A DNA stretch of 64,000 nucleotides, taken from positions 5,146,001-5,210,000 of the forward strand of contig OZ059895.1 of assembly GCA_964057225.1 (NCBI GenBank), in the 5' to 3' direction. Under the pieces are notes generated by a model. It worked only from the letters and a program-made list of their open reading frames with translations. It was not told the origin of the DNA and did no database searches. Every line of letters begins with the position of its first letter. Position 1 is the first letter of the stretch. This DNA is from Auanema rhodensis. Taxonomy: Eukaryota; Nematoda; Chromadorea; Rhabditida; Rhabditidae. Both the position numbers and the translations under genes were made by a program. Positions 15,207 through 28,632 of the stretch are shown here, one piece after another.

Positions 15207-15254
<48 letters not shown>
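15207..15254. repeat. (GA)n tract ending in an 11-G run
   Basis: GA repeat followed directly by 11 consecutive G (15244-15254). It has the same architecture as the tract near 3.35 kb. Confidence 0.9.
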
Positions 15255-16660
15255 AGGAGCGGCAAGAGCTGGAAAATGTGGTTGAAATATGAAAGTTCAA
15301 CTTTGTTTGAAAACTAACATTTTAGAAGATTTCAATCATAACTATGCTTATTAATATTTATTTATATATAATTAATTAATATTTTAAACTATAATTATAT
15401 AAATAAATGATGAAATAGAAGAAATAATGGAAAACAATCTTCTTGTTTTCAAAACATAATCTTAAAGATTTTCCTAATTAGAGAAGATATTATAGTAATA
15501 TTAGAATAAAATTAATTAAATAAGAAAGATATTTGAGTAAAAGATGAAAAGTATATGATGGAAACAGATTTCATAATTATAAATAATTCGAGAATAAGAA
15601 TTAAGATGAAAGGATGGGGAAAGGGGGGGGAGTACATTGAATAGAATTATGTACAAAAATAATTTTATTTTTAAATTAATTTCCATCATACTGTAAGTAT
15701 TTGAAACAAAAATTTTTTTTTATAATCTTAAATACAGTAATCTTTATTTATATTTTTATAGATAGATAGATAGATAGAGAGAGATTTTTAATTTTTGTAA
15801 AAAAAAACTTTTTTATATTGATACTGTATATTATTATATATTTATCTTATTATTTGAATATAATACTATAATAAAACTTTTATTTAAGAACTTAACAGAA
15901 ATTAAAAAAAAGAGGAAATGATGCAACTTTGTAATCAAGTTGTAACCTCAAGTTTTAAACTAAAATTATGAAAATATTGCTTAGAATCATAAGGAAGGTA
16001 TTACCTATCTGTGCAAGTTGTTATACAAAGTTTTTAAAAAATAAATTATGTTGAATTAATAGAATTTGACTTTGAAAATACAAAAAGTGCAATTGCTACT
16101 GACCCTTTGAATCAAGATGTGTGTGTGTACATACATGGCTCTTATCATTACATTCTCTAGTTATCAATTATAATTTATTATATTAATTAATATTATTATA
16201 TATATATACTATATGATATATATTATATAATATAAATAATTAAAATTTCTTTTAATTGAAAGATGACAAAGAACTATTAATCTTTCATAGATGATATCAT
16301 AATATATTTAAAGAAAAAGTATAATTAAGTACAAATACTATGATTATTACTAGATTTGTATTCGTAAAAATCAAAGAAACCACTATTTCATTCATTTATA
16401 CAAACACAAACATGTTTTCATTTTCTTTCAAATTATATTTACAATATGTTTTCAATTTTTTTAAGATCATCAATTCGATCTTTTAATCAGACATCTTTGC
16501 TCTTGTATAATCTTCAAAGATTTGTTATAAAAAGATATTTGAAACCATAATTTGAAGAAGAAAATTGCTTATTTGATCATTTGTTTTAAAAGTTCGAAGA
16601 ATGAAGACTGATATGCTATATGATGAGATCATTGTTTATTGAAAAAGTTATATTCTCGTT

Positions 16661-16732
16661 GGGGATATAGCTCAGTGGTAGAGCGCTCCCTTAGCATGGG
16701 AGAGGGCTGGGGTTCAATTCCCCATATCTCCA
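16661..16732 (+). tRNA. tRNA-Ala (anticodon AGC)
   Basis: This 72-nt gene folds into a full cloverleaf. The seven-base acceptor arms pair throughout with one G-T wobble. The D arm is GCTC/GAGC with an AGTGGTA loop. The anticodon stem is CTCCC/GGGAG around the loop TTAGCAT, giving anticodon AGC (codon GCU, alanine). The T arm is TGGGG/CCCCA around TTCAATT. Both internal promoter boxes are intact (A box TAGCTCAGTGG, B box GGTTCAATTCC) and a T-rich stretch follows within about ten bases, suitable for polymerase III termination. There is no intron. It stands alone in AT-rich intergenic DNA. Confidence 0.97.
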
Positions 16733-18041
16733 GAAATTTTTTCCTTTTTAAAACTTTTATACTTTATAATGTTTTGCTTGTAATAAGAATGATTTATTAA
16801 ATTTTAATAAAATTTGTTTTTTTTCCAAGAAATCAAAAAAAAATAAAAAAGGGTAGAAATCGATTAAAAATTGTATTCATTATTTTCCTTTTATTTCTTT
16901 AGAAATAACAATGAATTTCAAGCAGTACATCAATCACTTTTGCCATCTTTTAAAGAAAAAAAAAGATTTAATTAAAATTCAGGAGCTTATATTGATTATT
17001 TTCAAATGAATAGCCATCTTAATGCTATTTTTCGTAATGTATTACGTTAAGAATTGCCACCATTTTTTGAATGTTTGCTTGTTCCCTTTGAAAATTTATT
17101 CATTTTTCAAATTTTCTTAGATAATTTATGAACAAATGTGAAAGGGAAGTGATTGAAAACTTAATTTTCAATTTTTTCCCAGAAAACAGCATTTTCTTCT
17201 CATATTCCAATGTAGGGAAACTAAGAAAACGATGAAATTCAAAAAAAAACCAAAGGAAAAACACAGATAATATGTTTTATTATATTTAATTTTTAATATT
17301 TTTATAAATAAAAATAGAAAAAAATCACATTTTATGTTTTATTTTGATGAATGAAATCTTATTTATTATAATAAAATCTTTAATTATATTATTTTAATAA
17401 TATTTTTTTACAAATAAAGGACAATATACATACATATACTATATGTATATATGATTATACATATAATCAAAAATAGAAAACCTTTGTCAACGTTTATCAT
17501 GAAAACTATTTTATCATCTACTATATTCTATCATATGTATCTCAATTCATTTGGATAATATGTATGTTGTTGCGATATGATTTGATGCGTATGGAAGCCA
17601 GATTGTAGAATTGTAAGGTCTCTTTGATCACTAACATTTCATCCGATTTATTAAAGCATAACGTTGGAAGAATATATATATATATATTTCTATTTGTTAT
17701 TTCAACTAAATATTAACTAAATACATTACTATATCATATAATTATTTTTTAAATTTATTTTCTAGAAAATAAGGAAATATACATATACTATATGATTTTT
17801 AATAAGTCATTTAATCTTATAATTGTTTATTTCTCTCTCTCTCTCAATAATATCTTATTATCATCTCAATTTACTTTTAATACTTTTACTAAAAGATAAT
17901 AAGTAATATGAATCTCCAGTATCATGACAAACACCAAATGTTTTTTCTTTGATTTGGACGAAAAAGCCGACAATGCTTGATTGCTTGGTCTGATGAGCTT
18001 AAACATGACATGAATCTCTTTTAAATGTGAAACACAAAATA

Positions 18042-18125
<84 letters not shown>
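18042..18125. repeat. GA microsatellite with AAA interruptions
   Basis: About 84 bp of GA repeat with two GAAAGA interruptions. Confidence 0.9.
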
Positions 18126-18981
18126 TAAAGAAATAGAATATGTAAGAAATTGTTGTTAATGTATTAAGGAAACTACAAATTAGTTTTTATATAAATTAAT
18201 TAATTAGTAATATCTTATACAATACTATACTATACTATACTATATCATATAAATTTAAATATAATTACTAACTATTCATAAGATATATATAATCAAATAT
18301 TACATATAAGTCTATTCATATATGAATATAATATATATATATATGATACATATAACAATATTTATTATTAAAGTTTAATTTTTGTTGAATAAAAATGAAA
18401 ACAAAACATATTGGCATAATGCCAATAAGTTTATAAGAAATCATATTCATTAAGTTGACTGTACAAAGATTATATTTATGAAAAGCTTTTAAGCTCTTAT
18501 TCTGTGTGTACCACAATCGCACTTCAGTTACTCATATTTCTCCTTTAGAAATTTATTTTATTTGTAAAAATATATTAAAAGGAGAATAGAGAGAGAGAGA
18601 GAGAGATTAAAATGATATGGGAGGCCCATAATATATTTATCAATTTTTGTTGTCTAATAATTTATAGAAAAATGCTTATTTAATATTAAAGTAATAAAAG
18701 AAAAAAAGATTTAAATATTCTTTTTTTCTATTAATCAAATAATCTAATATTCTGTATTTTTTTCATTTGTAAATATTATTATGAAAAATGAAAATAATTT
18801 TATCAGTTATATATCTTATCTATGTTAACTTAACTATATCAAATTCTGTATCTTATTCTCATATTTCAAATTACTATTGTCTTATACTTAATCATACCTC
18901 AATCTTAACAATATATATATGTATATACATATATATGTAGATAGATATATATCAGCATAGCTTTCAGATAAAGCTTAACTA

Positions 18982-19033
18982 TCTCTCTCTCTCTCTCTCT
19001 CCCTTTCGCCCTCTCATTCTCTCTCTCTCTCTC
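18982..19033. repeat. Interrupted (CT)n tract
   Basis: CT repeat in two blocks split by a CCCTTTCGCCC-type interruption. Confidence 0.85.
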
Positions 19034-22000
19034 CTTATCTCTTCCTAAAACATGTAATATATCTATCTATGTGTTGTCTAATATTTAGAAATCACATCCG
19101 TTCCTCTCGTTATCTGATTAGCATTTCACTTATTCGGTCAAAACGTAGTTTGACTATCAACTTATGCTGAGCTGATTGAGAGGATTGTTCTCAAGGTAAT
19201 CGCCATCCAATTACATATCCAGCATATATTCAAAATCTATCAGCTTATATACAATTCATATTTGAAATTTTCGAATACCATATTCACTAAACCAGCTTAT
19301 CATTCATATTTAAATTTTATCATTTATATTCGTAATAGTATTCAAATTAAATAATTCTATTTCTTAAAAGATTTATTTTTTGAATAAAAAAATTTCAAAA
19401 ATGTTTCATTTCAAATCACAAAAATAAATTTTTTTTCATAATTTCGTATAAAATATATTTCATTTTGTATTTATTCTGCTTCATTATTCATATGTATGCT
19501 TAAACGATCTCATACTACAAACATATTTGAGGTCAAACTATATATTTCCATTTGATTTTATAAAATATTTTAATTATTTATATTTAAATACAAATTTATA
19601 TAATATATAATATATATATATAATATTCTTTTATATTTATAAATAAATATATTATATAACTAACTATTTATAATAGTTATACCTATATATATATATAGTA
19701 TATATTCTTATATATTCAATATCATCTAATAGTTCTTAATATTTCTTTTTTGTTTTCTAAAAATTATTGGAATATTATACAAATTCAATATATAGTTAAG
19801 ACACAATTTGATTATTTTATTTTTCCTTTTATCTTCTTTTATTTCAATTTCATGTGAAAATACTTGAAAAAGCTTAAGTAATTTTCATTAAAATTAAAGA
19901 TTTCAAACGATTTTTTAGAAACAAATCATTTAAAATAAAATATTTCATTTTATAATTTACAATAGTTATAGTTATGTAGTTGAAAAATTATATAAATATC
20001 AATAATATTGATGATGTTGATTAGATTGCCTCTTTCTTCCATATTATAGGCATCATTACCTATACAACTATCAATCCTATTTTTAAGAAAATTATAACTT
20101 CTATTATATATATTTGGTTATATAAATGGAATCTTTTTCTATATTAAGCTATTATAATCAACGTTTTGATGGATATTATGACGTCATTGTCAATCATAAC
20201 TCTCTCTTTCTTTCTCTGTATTTCTTTACTCTTTCTAGTTCAATCTGAAGAGCTGACGCTTTTCCTTCACCTCCGGTGGTAACCGACCCATAAAGTTTCA
20301 GGTTGATTGGTTATGTTCATATAAGCGTATTTAGAACTTTTAGATGTTGATTATAAATCTTATTCATATCATTGTTTGTTAATTTCGTTTTTTTATTTCA
20401 AATGAGATAATCAAAAAAAAATCTTTTTATTTTAAAATAATATATATCCTTCATATCATATCTTTTTGTCCTTTTAAATTCTTCAATCTCATAGTTTCTT
20501 TCTATTTTTCCAAAAAAAAAAGATAAATTTTCCCTTTTAACTATATTTATCTGCTAACGAAAAGTTTCATTTGATCCAAACTAAGGACAAAATAAGAGCA
20601 AATCGACGATTAGGCTTCCTCTCTCCTGTCGCCTCCACAACGAAGATTCCATTCAAGCCCGTAAATTCTCAAACTATCTATCATTTCCTTCATTTATTTC
20701 CATATATCTAACTCTCTAACTTCATACCTATGTATTCTATAGAAAAGTTTTCTTTTCAATGATCTTAACCTTATTTAAAATCAAGAAAGTATTGAACCTG
20801 AGTTAACCTGGAAACATACTACATACACAAATCATTATATTTCAAAATATTTCAAAAAAAAAAGTTATATTCTTCTTATATTTTTATAAAATTAATTAAT
20901 ATGATATAGTAAAATCATTTAATATATTATTTTTAACTTATTATGTGTATTTAAGCAATTATCACGTGAATATTTGGAATCACGTGTTACATGTTTCATA
21001 ATTTCATTTATCTTGCCAATGGCGAACGGTTGTTTCCTACAGACTTCCGGCAACATCTCGTTTGGTGTGTCGCCTCATAAAGCTTTTAACCTATACGCAT
21101 TAACGATTTGAAGTTCTTAGTTGAATGTGAAGGATAAAAATGAAAAAATCGCTATTTCTCTTTCGTTTCAATTTTCGGAAAAAACATTTTTTTACTTTTT
21201 TTTCAACTCATGTTTCTCATGTACGTTCAATGACCAACAAGCTCATGAAAGTATAACGTATCTTTGAACGACAAGAGTTGCATTGCCAAGACGGCAGAGG
21301 AAGTAGGTGGCCATGATTTCAGCTAAGCCACATTAATCATCATTTCAACAAAAATTTTATAAAATATTTTTTACTATATATATATATATATTATTATTAT
21401 TTATAATAAGAAAAATATTTGAATATATTGTATAACGTTGGTTTATATTAAGAGAATCATGCTATATTCATATAATAACCATTGAGCAATCATACAACCT
21501 ATATTTGAACTTTTTCTATATACATATATATCCAGTTATATCATATAATTATTTCTTTTCTGGTTATATATTTTTCTATTTCTGTCTTGTAACATACATG
21601 ATCTTAAAATTATGACCTCGTCAATTTCATCAAGCAACACTGAGTAGTACGAAAGCACTTAATAAGCGAAAAAATTAAAAATTTGTTTAGTTTTTTTCTT
21701 TTTTTAATTATTTAAAATTAATTTTATACATAAATGAATGTATAAATATATTTCTATTTTTCTCTAATTTATTAGTAAATACTTAAATTGAAAATACAAT
21801 TGAGTTTTCAATTTTTTTTTATCTTTTTAACTGAAGATTTGTTATCATTTTTTTATTTATTTATAACAATCTATCTATATACTATATACTATATGATATA
21901 TCAGTTAATTTCATATTCAAATTAAAACATTCTTAGTACATCCATCTATCTATCTATATCTATCTATCTAACTATATATATAGTTAATAATTCTTCTTCC

Positions 22001-22103
22001 TTATAAAATATATTTTTTTTATTTTCTTTATAATTATTTATTAATATAAACTTAGAAAATAATGAGTTTATCATAATAAGTTCTTTCCCTCTCTCACTTC
22101 ATT

Positions 22104-22130
22104 TCTCTCTCTCTCTCTCTCTCTCTCTCT
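22104..22130. repeat. (CT)13 microsatellite
   Basis: Perfect CT repeat about 460 bp upstream of the gene at 22,592. Confidence 0.9.
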
Positions 22131-22591
22131 GGCTTCTACATTTCTTAAAATAATCTAAAGATTTCTTGAAAATTTATTTTATTTTAAATTTATAAATAAC
22201 TATTATTCAGCTGTGATTTTATTTTAATTTTCATATCATTTATATTTTTCTTTTCTTATTTATTCATTTCAATCGTTTATTATATTGTTTATTCAATATT
22301 TTTAAAATTATATTTATCAATCTATCTATGATTATGTACTATAAAGATATTGTTGTATAAACATACATATACTATATGTATGTATATCCTTTCAATCAAA
22401 CTCAAAATCTATTCATATATCCTGTTTTGACGTCATTTTATTTCAAAATCCTTTAAATAGTTCAAAGATGATACAATTATTTCTTATATTTGACGTAAAT
22501 AATAATATAATATTTATAAATATAATCTATATATCTATATAAATAGAATAATCTAACTATTCTTTTTTATTTTTTAAGTATTTTATTGTGT

Positions 22592-24073
22592 ATGGTAGCT
22601 ATTTCATCAATGACTTCACGTGGATATGTTAGTCATCAAATGATTCGTTCAATCTGTTGTCGAACTAATAAAGTTGATGATGTTGATGATGCAAATACAG
22701 TTATAATTAAAGGAAATTATGTGGATACGGTAATATATTACTTAATTTCTCTTAAATACTGTAAAGATTTGTTTATAAAGTCTCTTAACTATATCCATTA
22801 CGTCATTATCTTTTGGCCATTTTATGGAAAAACATTTGTTTTCTGTACTGAAGCTCAACATCTTGAGAACTTCAATGAAATATTTGAATTTTGAACTTTT
22901 ACTATACCTCAAAACAATTTTTTTACAATTAACTATGAATTTAAAAGAATAGAAAACTTATATGAAATAGTTAATACGATCAAAATAAAACAAAACTGTT
23001 TTGTATAATTCTAATGATAATAAATTGGAATATTTGGAATAAATAAGTTTCAAGTTCAAGTTTAAACTATAAAAGTTTATTTATCATATTCTAGGTTTTT
23101 GTTTTTTTCTCCAGTAATATATTAAATCGAGCTTTGCTTGGAAAACTCATATCCGCTTTGGAAGACAAGAATTTGACGTCACAAGCTATTCAATTCAAAA
23201 TAGTTGGTGCTGCTGATCAAAAGGTAAATTGGCTTCTTATTGATCAAAAGATATATTTAGATATTTCTTCTTTTAACAGTACATTTGAATAAATATATTT
23301 CAGTCATCGTCATTATTTCGAAATTTCAAAGAAAAAGGAAATGTAGGGGTATTCACTATATGGAAAGGACAAGATGCGTTTAAACGGGTTGAAGAAACTC
23401 TTAGTCGTATTGGAAGTCAACATGCTATTAATCGATGTAAGTCTGTGATAATTTGTTGTCTTTTATCCGGATTTAAGCTTTTCAATTTTTATTTGAATTT
23501 GAATTTATATGATTTAGCTGATATTCTGTATACAACAACAGCAGCTCAAACACGCAAAGAGATTGATATCTGGATGTCGTAAGTTCTTTATACATGATTC
23601 TGATAAATTATTACTTTTATTGAGAAATAAATATATTAATTATATCTATTTATAGAGAATCAGTAGCAATTTCTGCAGCAAAACAGAATGGAAAACCGAC
23701 AGTTGATGAAAAGGTTCTCGTTAATGATTCTTCTAACGACAGCACACCGACAAACCAAAACGGTGCGGAAGCTGGAACTGTTGAAGCAGCTGAGGTGATC
23801 GACAGTTCTGAAAACAAATTATCACAAGAAGTAGCAGTAAACAAAATAGTTACAAAAGATGATCAATCCCCCGATGTTGTAACTACTGATAATGCTACTG
23901 CGGCTGATGTTCCAGCTGGTACTGCTTCTGCTGCTACTGTTCCTGCTCCGACTGCTACAGCTCAAGCACTATCATCTAACGACGATACAGCCACAACTGA
24001 GACGGTACCTGCCAAAACTCCGTCACCTCCCCCTATAACATCTCAATCCGTTCAGCCAGCTGAAACTTCATGA
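22592..24073 (+). CDS. Unrecognised five-exon gene, Ala/Thr/Pro-rich tail
   Basis: I do not recognise the family. Five exons join in frame: 22592-22729, 23095-23223, 23304-23436, 23518-23578 and 23656-24073, giving about 292 residues. Each junction restores an open frame across GT-AG introns; the first is 365 bp, the others about 80 bp. Residues about 38-135 look like one compact domain with alternating strand-like segments (VIIKGNYVDTVFVFF, AIQFKIVGAAD, GNVGVFTIW) and helix-like segments (ALLGKLISALEDK, AFKRVEETLSRIG). After about residue 155 the chain becomes low complexity: acidic, then Ala, Thr, Pro and Val, probably disordered. No membrane segment is clear. The start is the first ATG after a TTTTTTAAG acceptor-like site; a second in-frame ATG lies six codons on. 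A polyadenylation signal follows 23 bases after the stop. The first exon of the domain is the least certain part. Confidence 0.75.
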
Positions 24074-24096
24074 GAGATATCATTCAATTTTTTACA

Positions 24097-24102
24097 AATA
24101 AA
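24097..24102 (+). terminator. Poly(A) signal AATAAA
   Basis: Canonical AATAAA 23 bases after the TGA stop of the 22.6-kb gene, followed by a poly-A run, giving a very short 3' UTR. Confidence 0.7.
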
Positions 24103-24380
24103 TGATTTCTTCAAAAAAAAAGTTTGTTGGTATACTTTTAAACTTTTTCTTTTCAAAATTAAATGTTTTGTTTATTCTTTTTTTCTTTTTTTAACAAATT
24201 TTTTTCTTACATGAATTGTTTCTTATTGAAAGAATAGACATCACAATAGGAGGGTGGAGCAATGTTATTGTGAATTTCTTTATTCTTTTTCATTTTCACC
24301 TTAAATAAATGAAGAATTTGTACTTCTGCTTTCTTAGAGTTTTACTTCTTCTACCATTCATAATCTCTCCATAATACTTT

Positions 24381-24491
<111 letters not shown>

Positions 24492-25469
24492 TTATTTCTC
24501 TCTCTAACACACATACACACTCTCATCTCTTACTTCTTCTTTTGCTCGAAAATCATTCAGCCTTTTTCCATACTCATGTTCCAAAGTTTCACTTCATTTT
24601 CTCACGATATATACATAAATGTATTAATTGACATAATGCACATATTATTATAATTATTATGCATATTTATTAATATTAATTATGTGATATTATATTGATT
24701 TTTGACCACTACATGATCTCAAATATTTTCATTAGTTAATCAATCATATTAAATAATTTCTTTTTATTTACTATTATATACTTATAAATTATGTTTATTA
24801 CTTATTATAACTAATCAATAATCGATAAATATTACTTGCTCATATCTTTCTTTCCATTTCTTGGAAATCAGTTGTTCTCTTGAAAAAAGTAAAAAAAAAA
24901 ATTTTTTTTGTTATTTCATTTTATTTTTCTTATTACAATCTCTGTATCTACAAGCATACGGATTGAACATCAACCGCTCATTAGGTGTTAAGATGAGAGA
25001 AATGACTTAACGATTTATTTTTTCCAATTTTTTATTCTGTTCAATCTATCTAAAGAAATTACAAAAAAAAAACAAATTCATTCATATAATAAGATAAATA
25101 GATTTGTTCAAAAATTAAAATGCTATAAGCCATTTAATCATTATAATAATTATAAATATTTTTAAACTTTTTATTTGAAAATTGATCAATAATATTGAAT
25201 TTGTAAGCTATCAGTTCAATGATTTTGTTATGTTTTTTTCTATTTTCGAATTTCTTAATCTCCAGAGAGGTTTTAAGAAGAAAAAACAGCAAAAACGTAA
25301 AAAATACGATATCCAATAACCGGATTCGTATAACTAACCATCATATAATAGATAAAAACGCATAAATGTATATACAGTTATATTCATCTATATATGAATA
25401 TAGTTGTGTACAAGCTTTAGTCATCTATAGTTTAGAAGTGTTTGTTGGCAAACTGCCCATTTACATCGG

Positions 25470-26350
25470 ATGTAATGCCTCAGTGACGATGACGATAGCA
25501 CCGATGGCGACGACGCCGACGACGATCCGCTTTCCGGCAACTTTGTGCTTCTGACGATAAACCCTTGAAGGCGGAGCACTTGGGTTCTGTCTCTATCTGT
25601 GAGAGTAAAAGCGTGTGTAAGTGTGTGGAAAAGGAGGAGCGCGGAGAGTGTTGGACGGGGGAGGGTGTGGGGTGGGAAGAGAAGGGAGAACGAAGAGACG
25701 AAGGCTGTGTGTCAGCGCTGTTGCGCTCCACATGGACAAACGTATAGTGGTTTAATACATAAATATAAGTTTCTTCAAGAACTTCAGCAGCATTCTTTCT
25801 TATAAGCACCAGGCTAAACTATCAGCGACTACCTGAAATCTCTTCGCGTCGCACTGACGACGATGATACTGCGACATGTCGCAAGCTGTCGCCGACCCCT
25901 CATTTGTTAAAAAAGCACTGTACATCTTGGTTATCCACTCAAAATAGTAGCAGACACATGTTTGGGTAGCCACCATGTTCACAAACTGACGTTGTTGTTC
26001 GATTAGCAGAGAGCGGCGACATGGTGTTGTTAATTTGTCGCTCGCACCGCCATGGTTTGGCGACGAGCGCTGAGAGAAATGATGAGACAGTACGTAAAAC
26101 ACGGAGAACACAGGCTGCGACGCGACATTCGCGCGTCGCGTACTGACGGCGGTCGTCTGTCGCTGACGACGATTGATTCGTTTTGCATTTCTAACTGACC
26201 TTTTTACTATTTGTGAAGTCTGTAATAAGCTGGAAAATCTAGAGCTTATTTTAATTTGTATATATGCATCGCGTAATAGTTAATCGCGTAGCCAAGAACG
26301 GTCAGCGTTGACCTTTTCTTCGGTTTCTAAACCGTTTCCACACCTCGCCG
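25470..26350. promoter_or_regulatory. CpG-rich island with repeated GCGACA/TGTCGC motifs
   Basis: About 880 bp with many CpG dinucleotides in an otherwise AT-rich, CpG-poor window. The hexamer TGTCGC or its complement GCGACA recurs (near 25871, 25878, 25887, 26012, 26034, 26158), with related CGACG and GCGTCGC strings. A perfect 14-bp palindrome, TGCGACATGTCGCA, lies at 25870-25883, and CGCGAC/GTCGCG arms around an 8-base loop lie at 26121-26140. It sits 450-1300 bp upstream of the MADF start codon, so promoter or enhancer function is plausible but inferred. A decayed repeat element is the alternative. Confidence 0.4.
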
Positions 26351-26770
26351 GTCTTATGTTCACTCTTTCTATACCGTTTTACGTTCATTTTATATTTGTT
26401 TTTTAATTTAATTTATATAAGGCACATTATCTAAGTAATTCCTTACAGTTGTTTCTAAACATAATTCTCAGAAGCCATCAGAATTCTTTTAAGGTAAACT
26501 AATTGAGGTATGTTGTCTAGCGTTCATAAATGGTGCTGAACAGTTGAATTTATATTTGCTTTTACAATTACAATTCAAAACATTCTTGACGACTTCCTAA
26601 CTCCAGCTTTAATAGGTTTTTTTCTCACCGAATAAATTCGTAGTTATCCGCTAATTTTTCTACTTTCTGCAAGATTCATGTGCCGTTCATTGAACTTTAG
26701 AATATACTTGTCAGTTGAAGTAATTTCAATATTTTTCATTGTGCAGTATTATATTTTCATTAAATTCATT

Positions 26771-26777
26771 GTTTGCA
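26771..26777 (+). promoter_or_regulatory. Splice acceptor in the 5' leader of the MADF gene
   Basis: GTTTGCAG-type acceptor 30 bases upstream of the MADF start codon with no coding exon before it. It would serve either a spliced-leader trans-splice or a 5'-UTR intron. Confidence 0.5.
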
Positions 26778-26807
26778 GGGACTGTTCAAGGAGAATAATT
26801 CACAGCG

Positions 26808-27986
26808 ATGGCTCAATGGACAGATCCCTCACGAACTTTCTTAATTCAGGAAATTCGAACCCGACCGGTATGTAATATCGTGCTTCGTTAATGAACTTAA
26901 GCATTGTTGTTGTAGGTGGTCTGGGATCGAGATATGTCTAACGACAGTACTCATAAAGCTGCGAAACAGAATGCTTTTTCTGAAGTGGCGAAAGCTTTGA
27001 ATGAAGCTTTTCCATCCCCTACGATGAAATTCACCGGTTAGTAGTGTTTTCACAGAATTTGAGTTATTTTTTTCGTTTAGGAGAAGATGTAAGATCACAG
27101 TGGAAAAATTTAAAAGATACATTTGTTAGAAAATTAAGATATCTGAATGAGGGAAAGTATGTTTTTGAATTTGAATAGCTTAATTCTGAAAAGTAACCTA
27201 TAGATATGCATATGACTCTCAAAAAGAACCAACCTGGAAATTTTATCGTATGCTCTCATTTCTTGATGACAAGAAAAAGGAAAGATTATCTCCTGAAAGC
27301 CCACTATTCGATATTTCTGCTTTACATCAAGAGCATGGGTAAGCTTTTTTTTTATTTTTAAAACTTATTTTCTATTTCGTTGCAGATCTTTTAGCATAGA
27401 TTTACCTAAAGCGGAACATTTCGAAAACAGTAACGAAAGTGCGTCAAGTCAGGAAGTTTTACAAATTCTAGCTAATGTAAGAACTGCCGTAAGTTGGCAT
27501 GTTCAAAAGAAAATACTTCATTTCTTTTATTTCAGCAACTCAAAGGTGATAAAAGCGGATCTAGTGTGAGCTCACTTAATCCTGGTTCTCCACCTCTTAA
27601 TGGAGAATCCAATTCCGTACTGTCATCGACAGTCTTGAAAGGAAACGATAGTCCAAAGACACCTCCTGGTGAAAGTGTGGAAGAGGAGGAAGAACCTCGA
27701 AAAAAAAGAGTAATGATTGATCAACGTATTTCTATTTTGACATTAAAATTTCAGGCATGCCAGCGCTGTGTTCGAAACTCAACAACACCTCAAAGCGATG
27801 AATTTGATCTTTTTGGTTCACTTGTAGCAGCTCAATTACGACGGTATATGATACCAAAATTAAATTTTATTATTTCTTTATTATAGCCTCGCAGAAGAAA
27901 ATTCGCGTTCATGCTCTCTTCGACTTCAAAAAGCCCTTAATGATGTGATGTACGAATCTCAAATGGATCTTCTAGGCAACCATTAG
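26808..27986 (+). CDS. MADF-domain DNA-binding protein
   Basis: Eight exons: 26808-26867, 26916-27036, 27081-27156, 27204-27338, 27386-27488 (or -27476), 27536-27709, 27755-27843 and 27887-27986; about 285 residues. Introns are about 45 bp. Residues about 10-100 match a MADF domain, the Myb/SANT-like DNA-binding fold of Adf-1-type factors: FLIQEIRTRPVVWD at the start, then a helix with AFSEVAKAL, the VRSQWKNLKDTFVRKL signature, and PTWKFYRMLSFLDD at its end. A Ser/Pro-rich linker, an acidic run before a basic PRKKR patch (a possible nuclear signal) and a C-terminal segment with FGSLVAAQLRRL follow; the last may be a short BESS-like interaction motif. Alternative use of two donors at the end of exon 5 would add or remove four residues. 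MADF proteins are usually nuclear regulators; the targets are unknown. Confidence 0.9.
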
Positions 27987-28594
27987 AGAATCTAGCCAAG
28001 ATCTCAAAATATTCTTTTTTTGAATTTTAAATTTGCACGTTTAAATTATCCACCGCGTGGATCTCATTCTCATATCTGCCTAATATTTCTTAGATAGTCC
28101 ATAGAAACACTAAATAGATTTAATGTATAAATTCGCCGAATTTGTGATGTGCCGTTTGTCAGAGCCTCAGCTACTAAGCCTATATTCAATTTTTTGAATC
28201 AAAAAAGCCAGATGTTAAGATGTTATACATCTTGCAATATTCATATATATAGCACGTTAGAGAGAAACTTATTAATTTCTTTTTATTTTCCGCTTTCATA
28301 CAAGTTTTTGATATCGATTGGGGTCATTAAGTTACGAAGAGCTTATAGTATAGTACCTATGTTACCAATGTCACACCAGGGATTTTGATTCTTCGCCTAC
28401 CTTCTTATTCATTACTTGTTTTCTGTAATAATATTATTATTTTTTGCTTTCATTTACTAGTCTAAACACTGAGAGCATTTTCGCTGTACAGATATTAACG
28501 TGCTGTCGTGTAGACTTAATCAGGCTTTCTTTTCCAATTTCTTGGAAAACATAATATTACTTACTAATGTAAGTGTTGTCATCAATAATGTGTA

Positions 28595-28600
28595 AATAAA
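28595..28600 (+). terminator. Poly(A) signal for the MADF gene
   Basis: AATAAA about 610 bases after the MADF stop codon, the only good candidate before the convergent gene. Confidence 0.6.
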
Positions 28601-28626
28601 ATATATTTCATTGAACACAGAATGCG

Positions 28627-28632
28627 TTTATT
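28627..28632 (-). terminator. Poly(A) signal for the carboxypeptidase gene
   Basis: AATAAA on the minus strand about 330 bases after the TGA stop. It lies only 26 bp from the opposing plus-strand signal, so the two transcripts probably overlap at their 3' ends. Confidence 0.55.

Larger units (their letters stand above)
16733..22591. other. AT-rich intergenic region
   Basis: I see no gene. The stretch is AT-rich, with TA and TATC short repeats (for example near 21,940-21,980), GA/CT microsatellites and poly-T. The plus strand becomes more pyrimidine-rich towards the gene starting at 22.6 kb. Slightly GC-richer patches lie near 20,240-20,300 and 21,010-21,090 without any recognisable content. 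Confidence 0.6.

Noticed and set aside
25480-26111. Open frames of 103-109 codons on the minus strand in the CpG-rich island
   Set aside because: They are explained by low stop-codon frequency in GC-rich sequence; the repeated CGACG strings give Arg-rich translations and no domain is seen.
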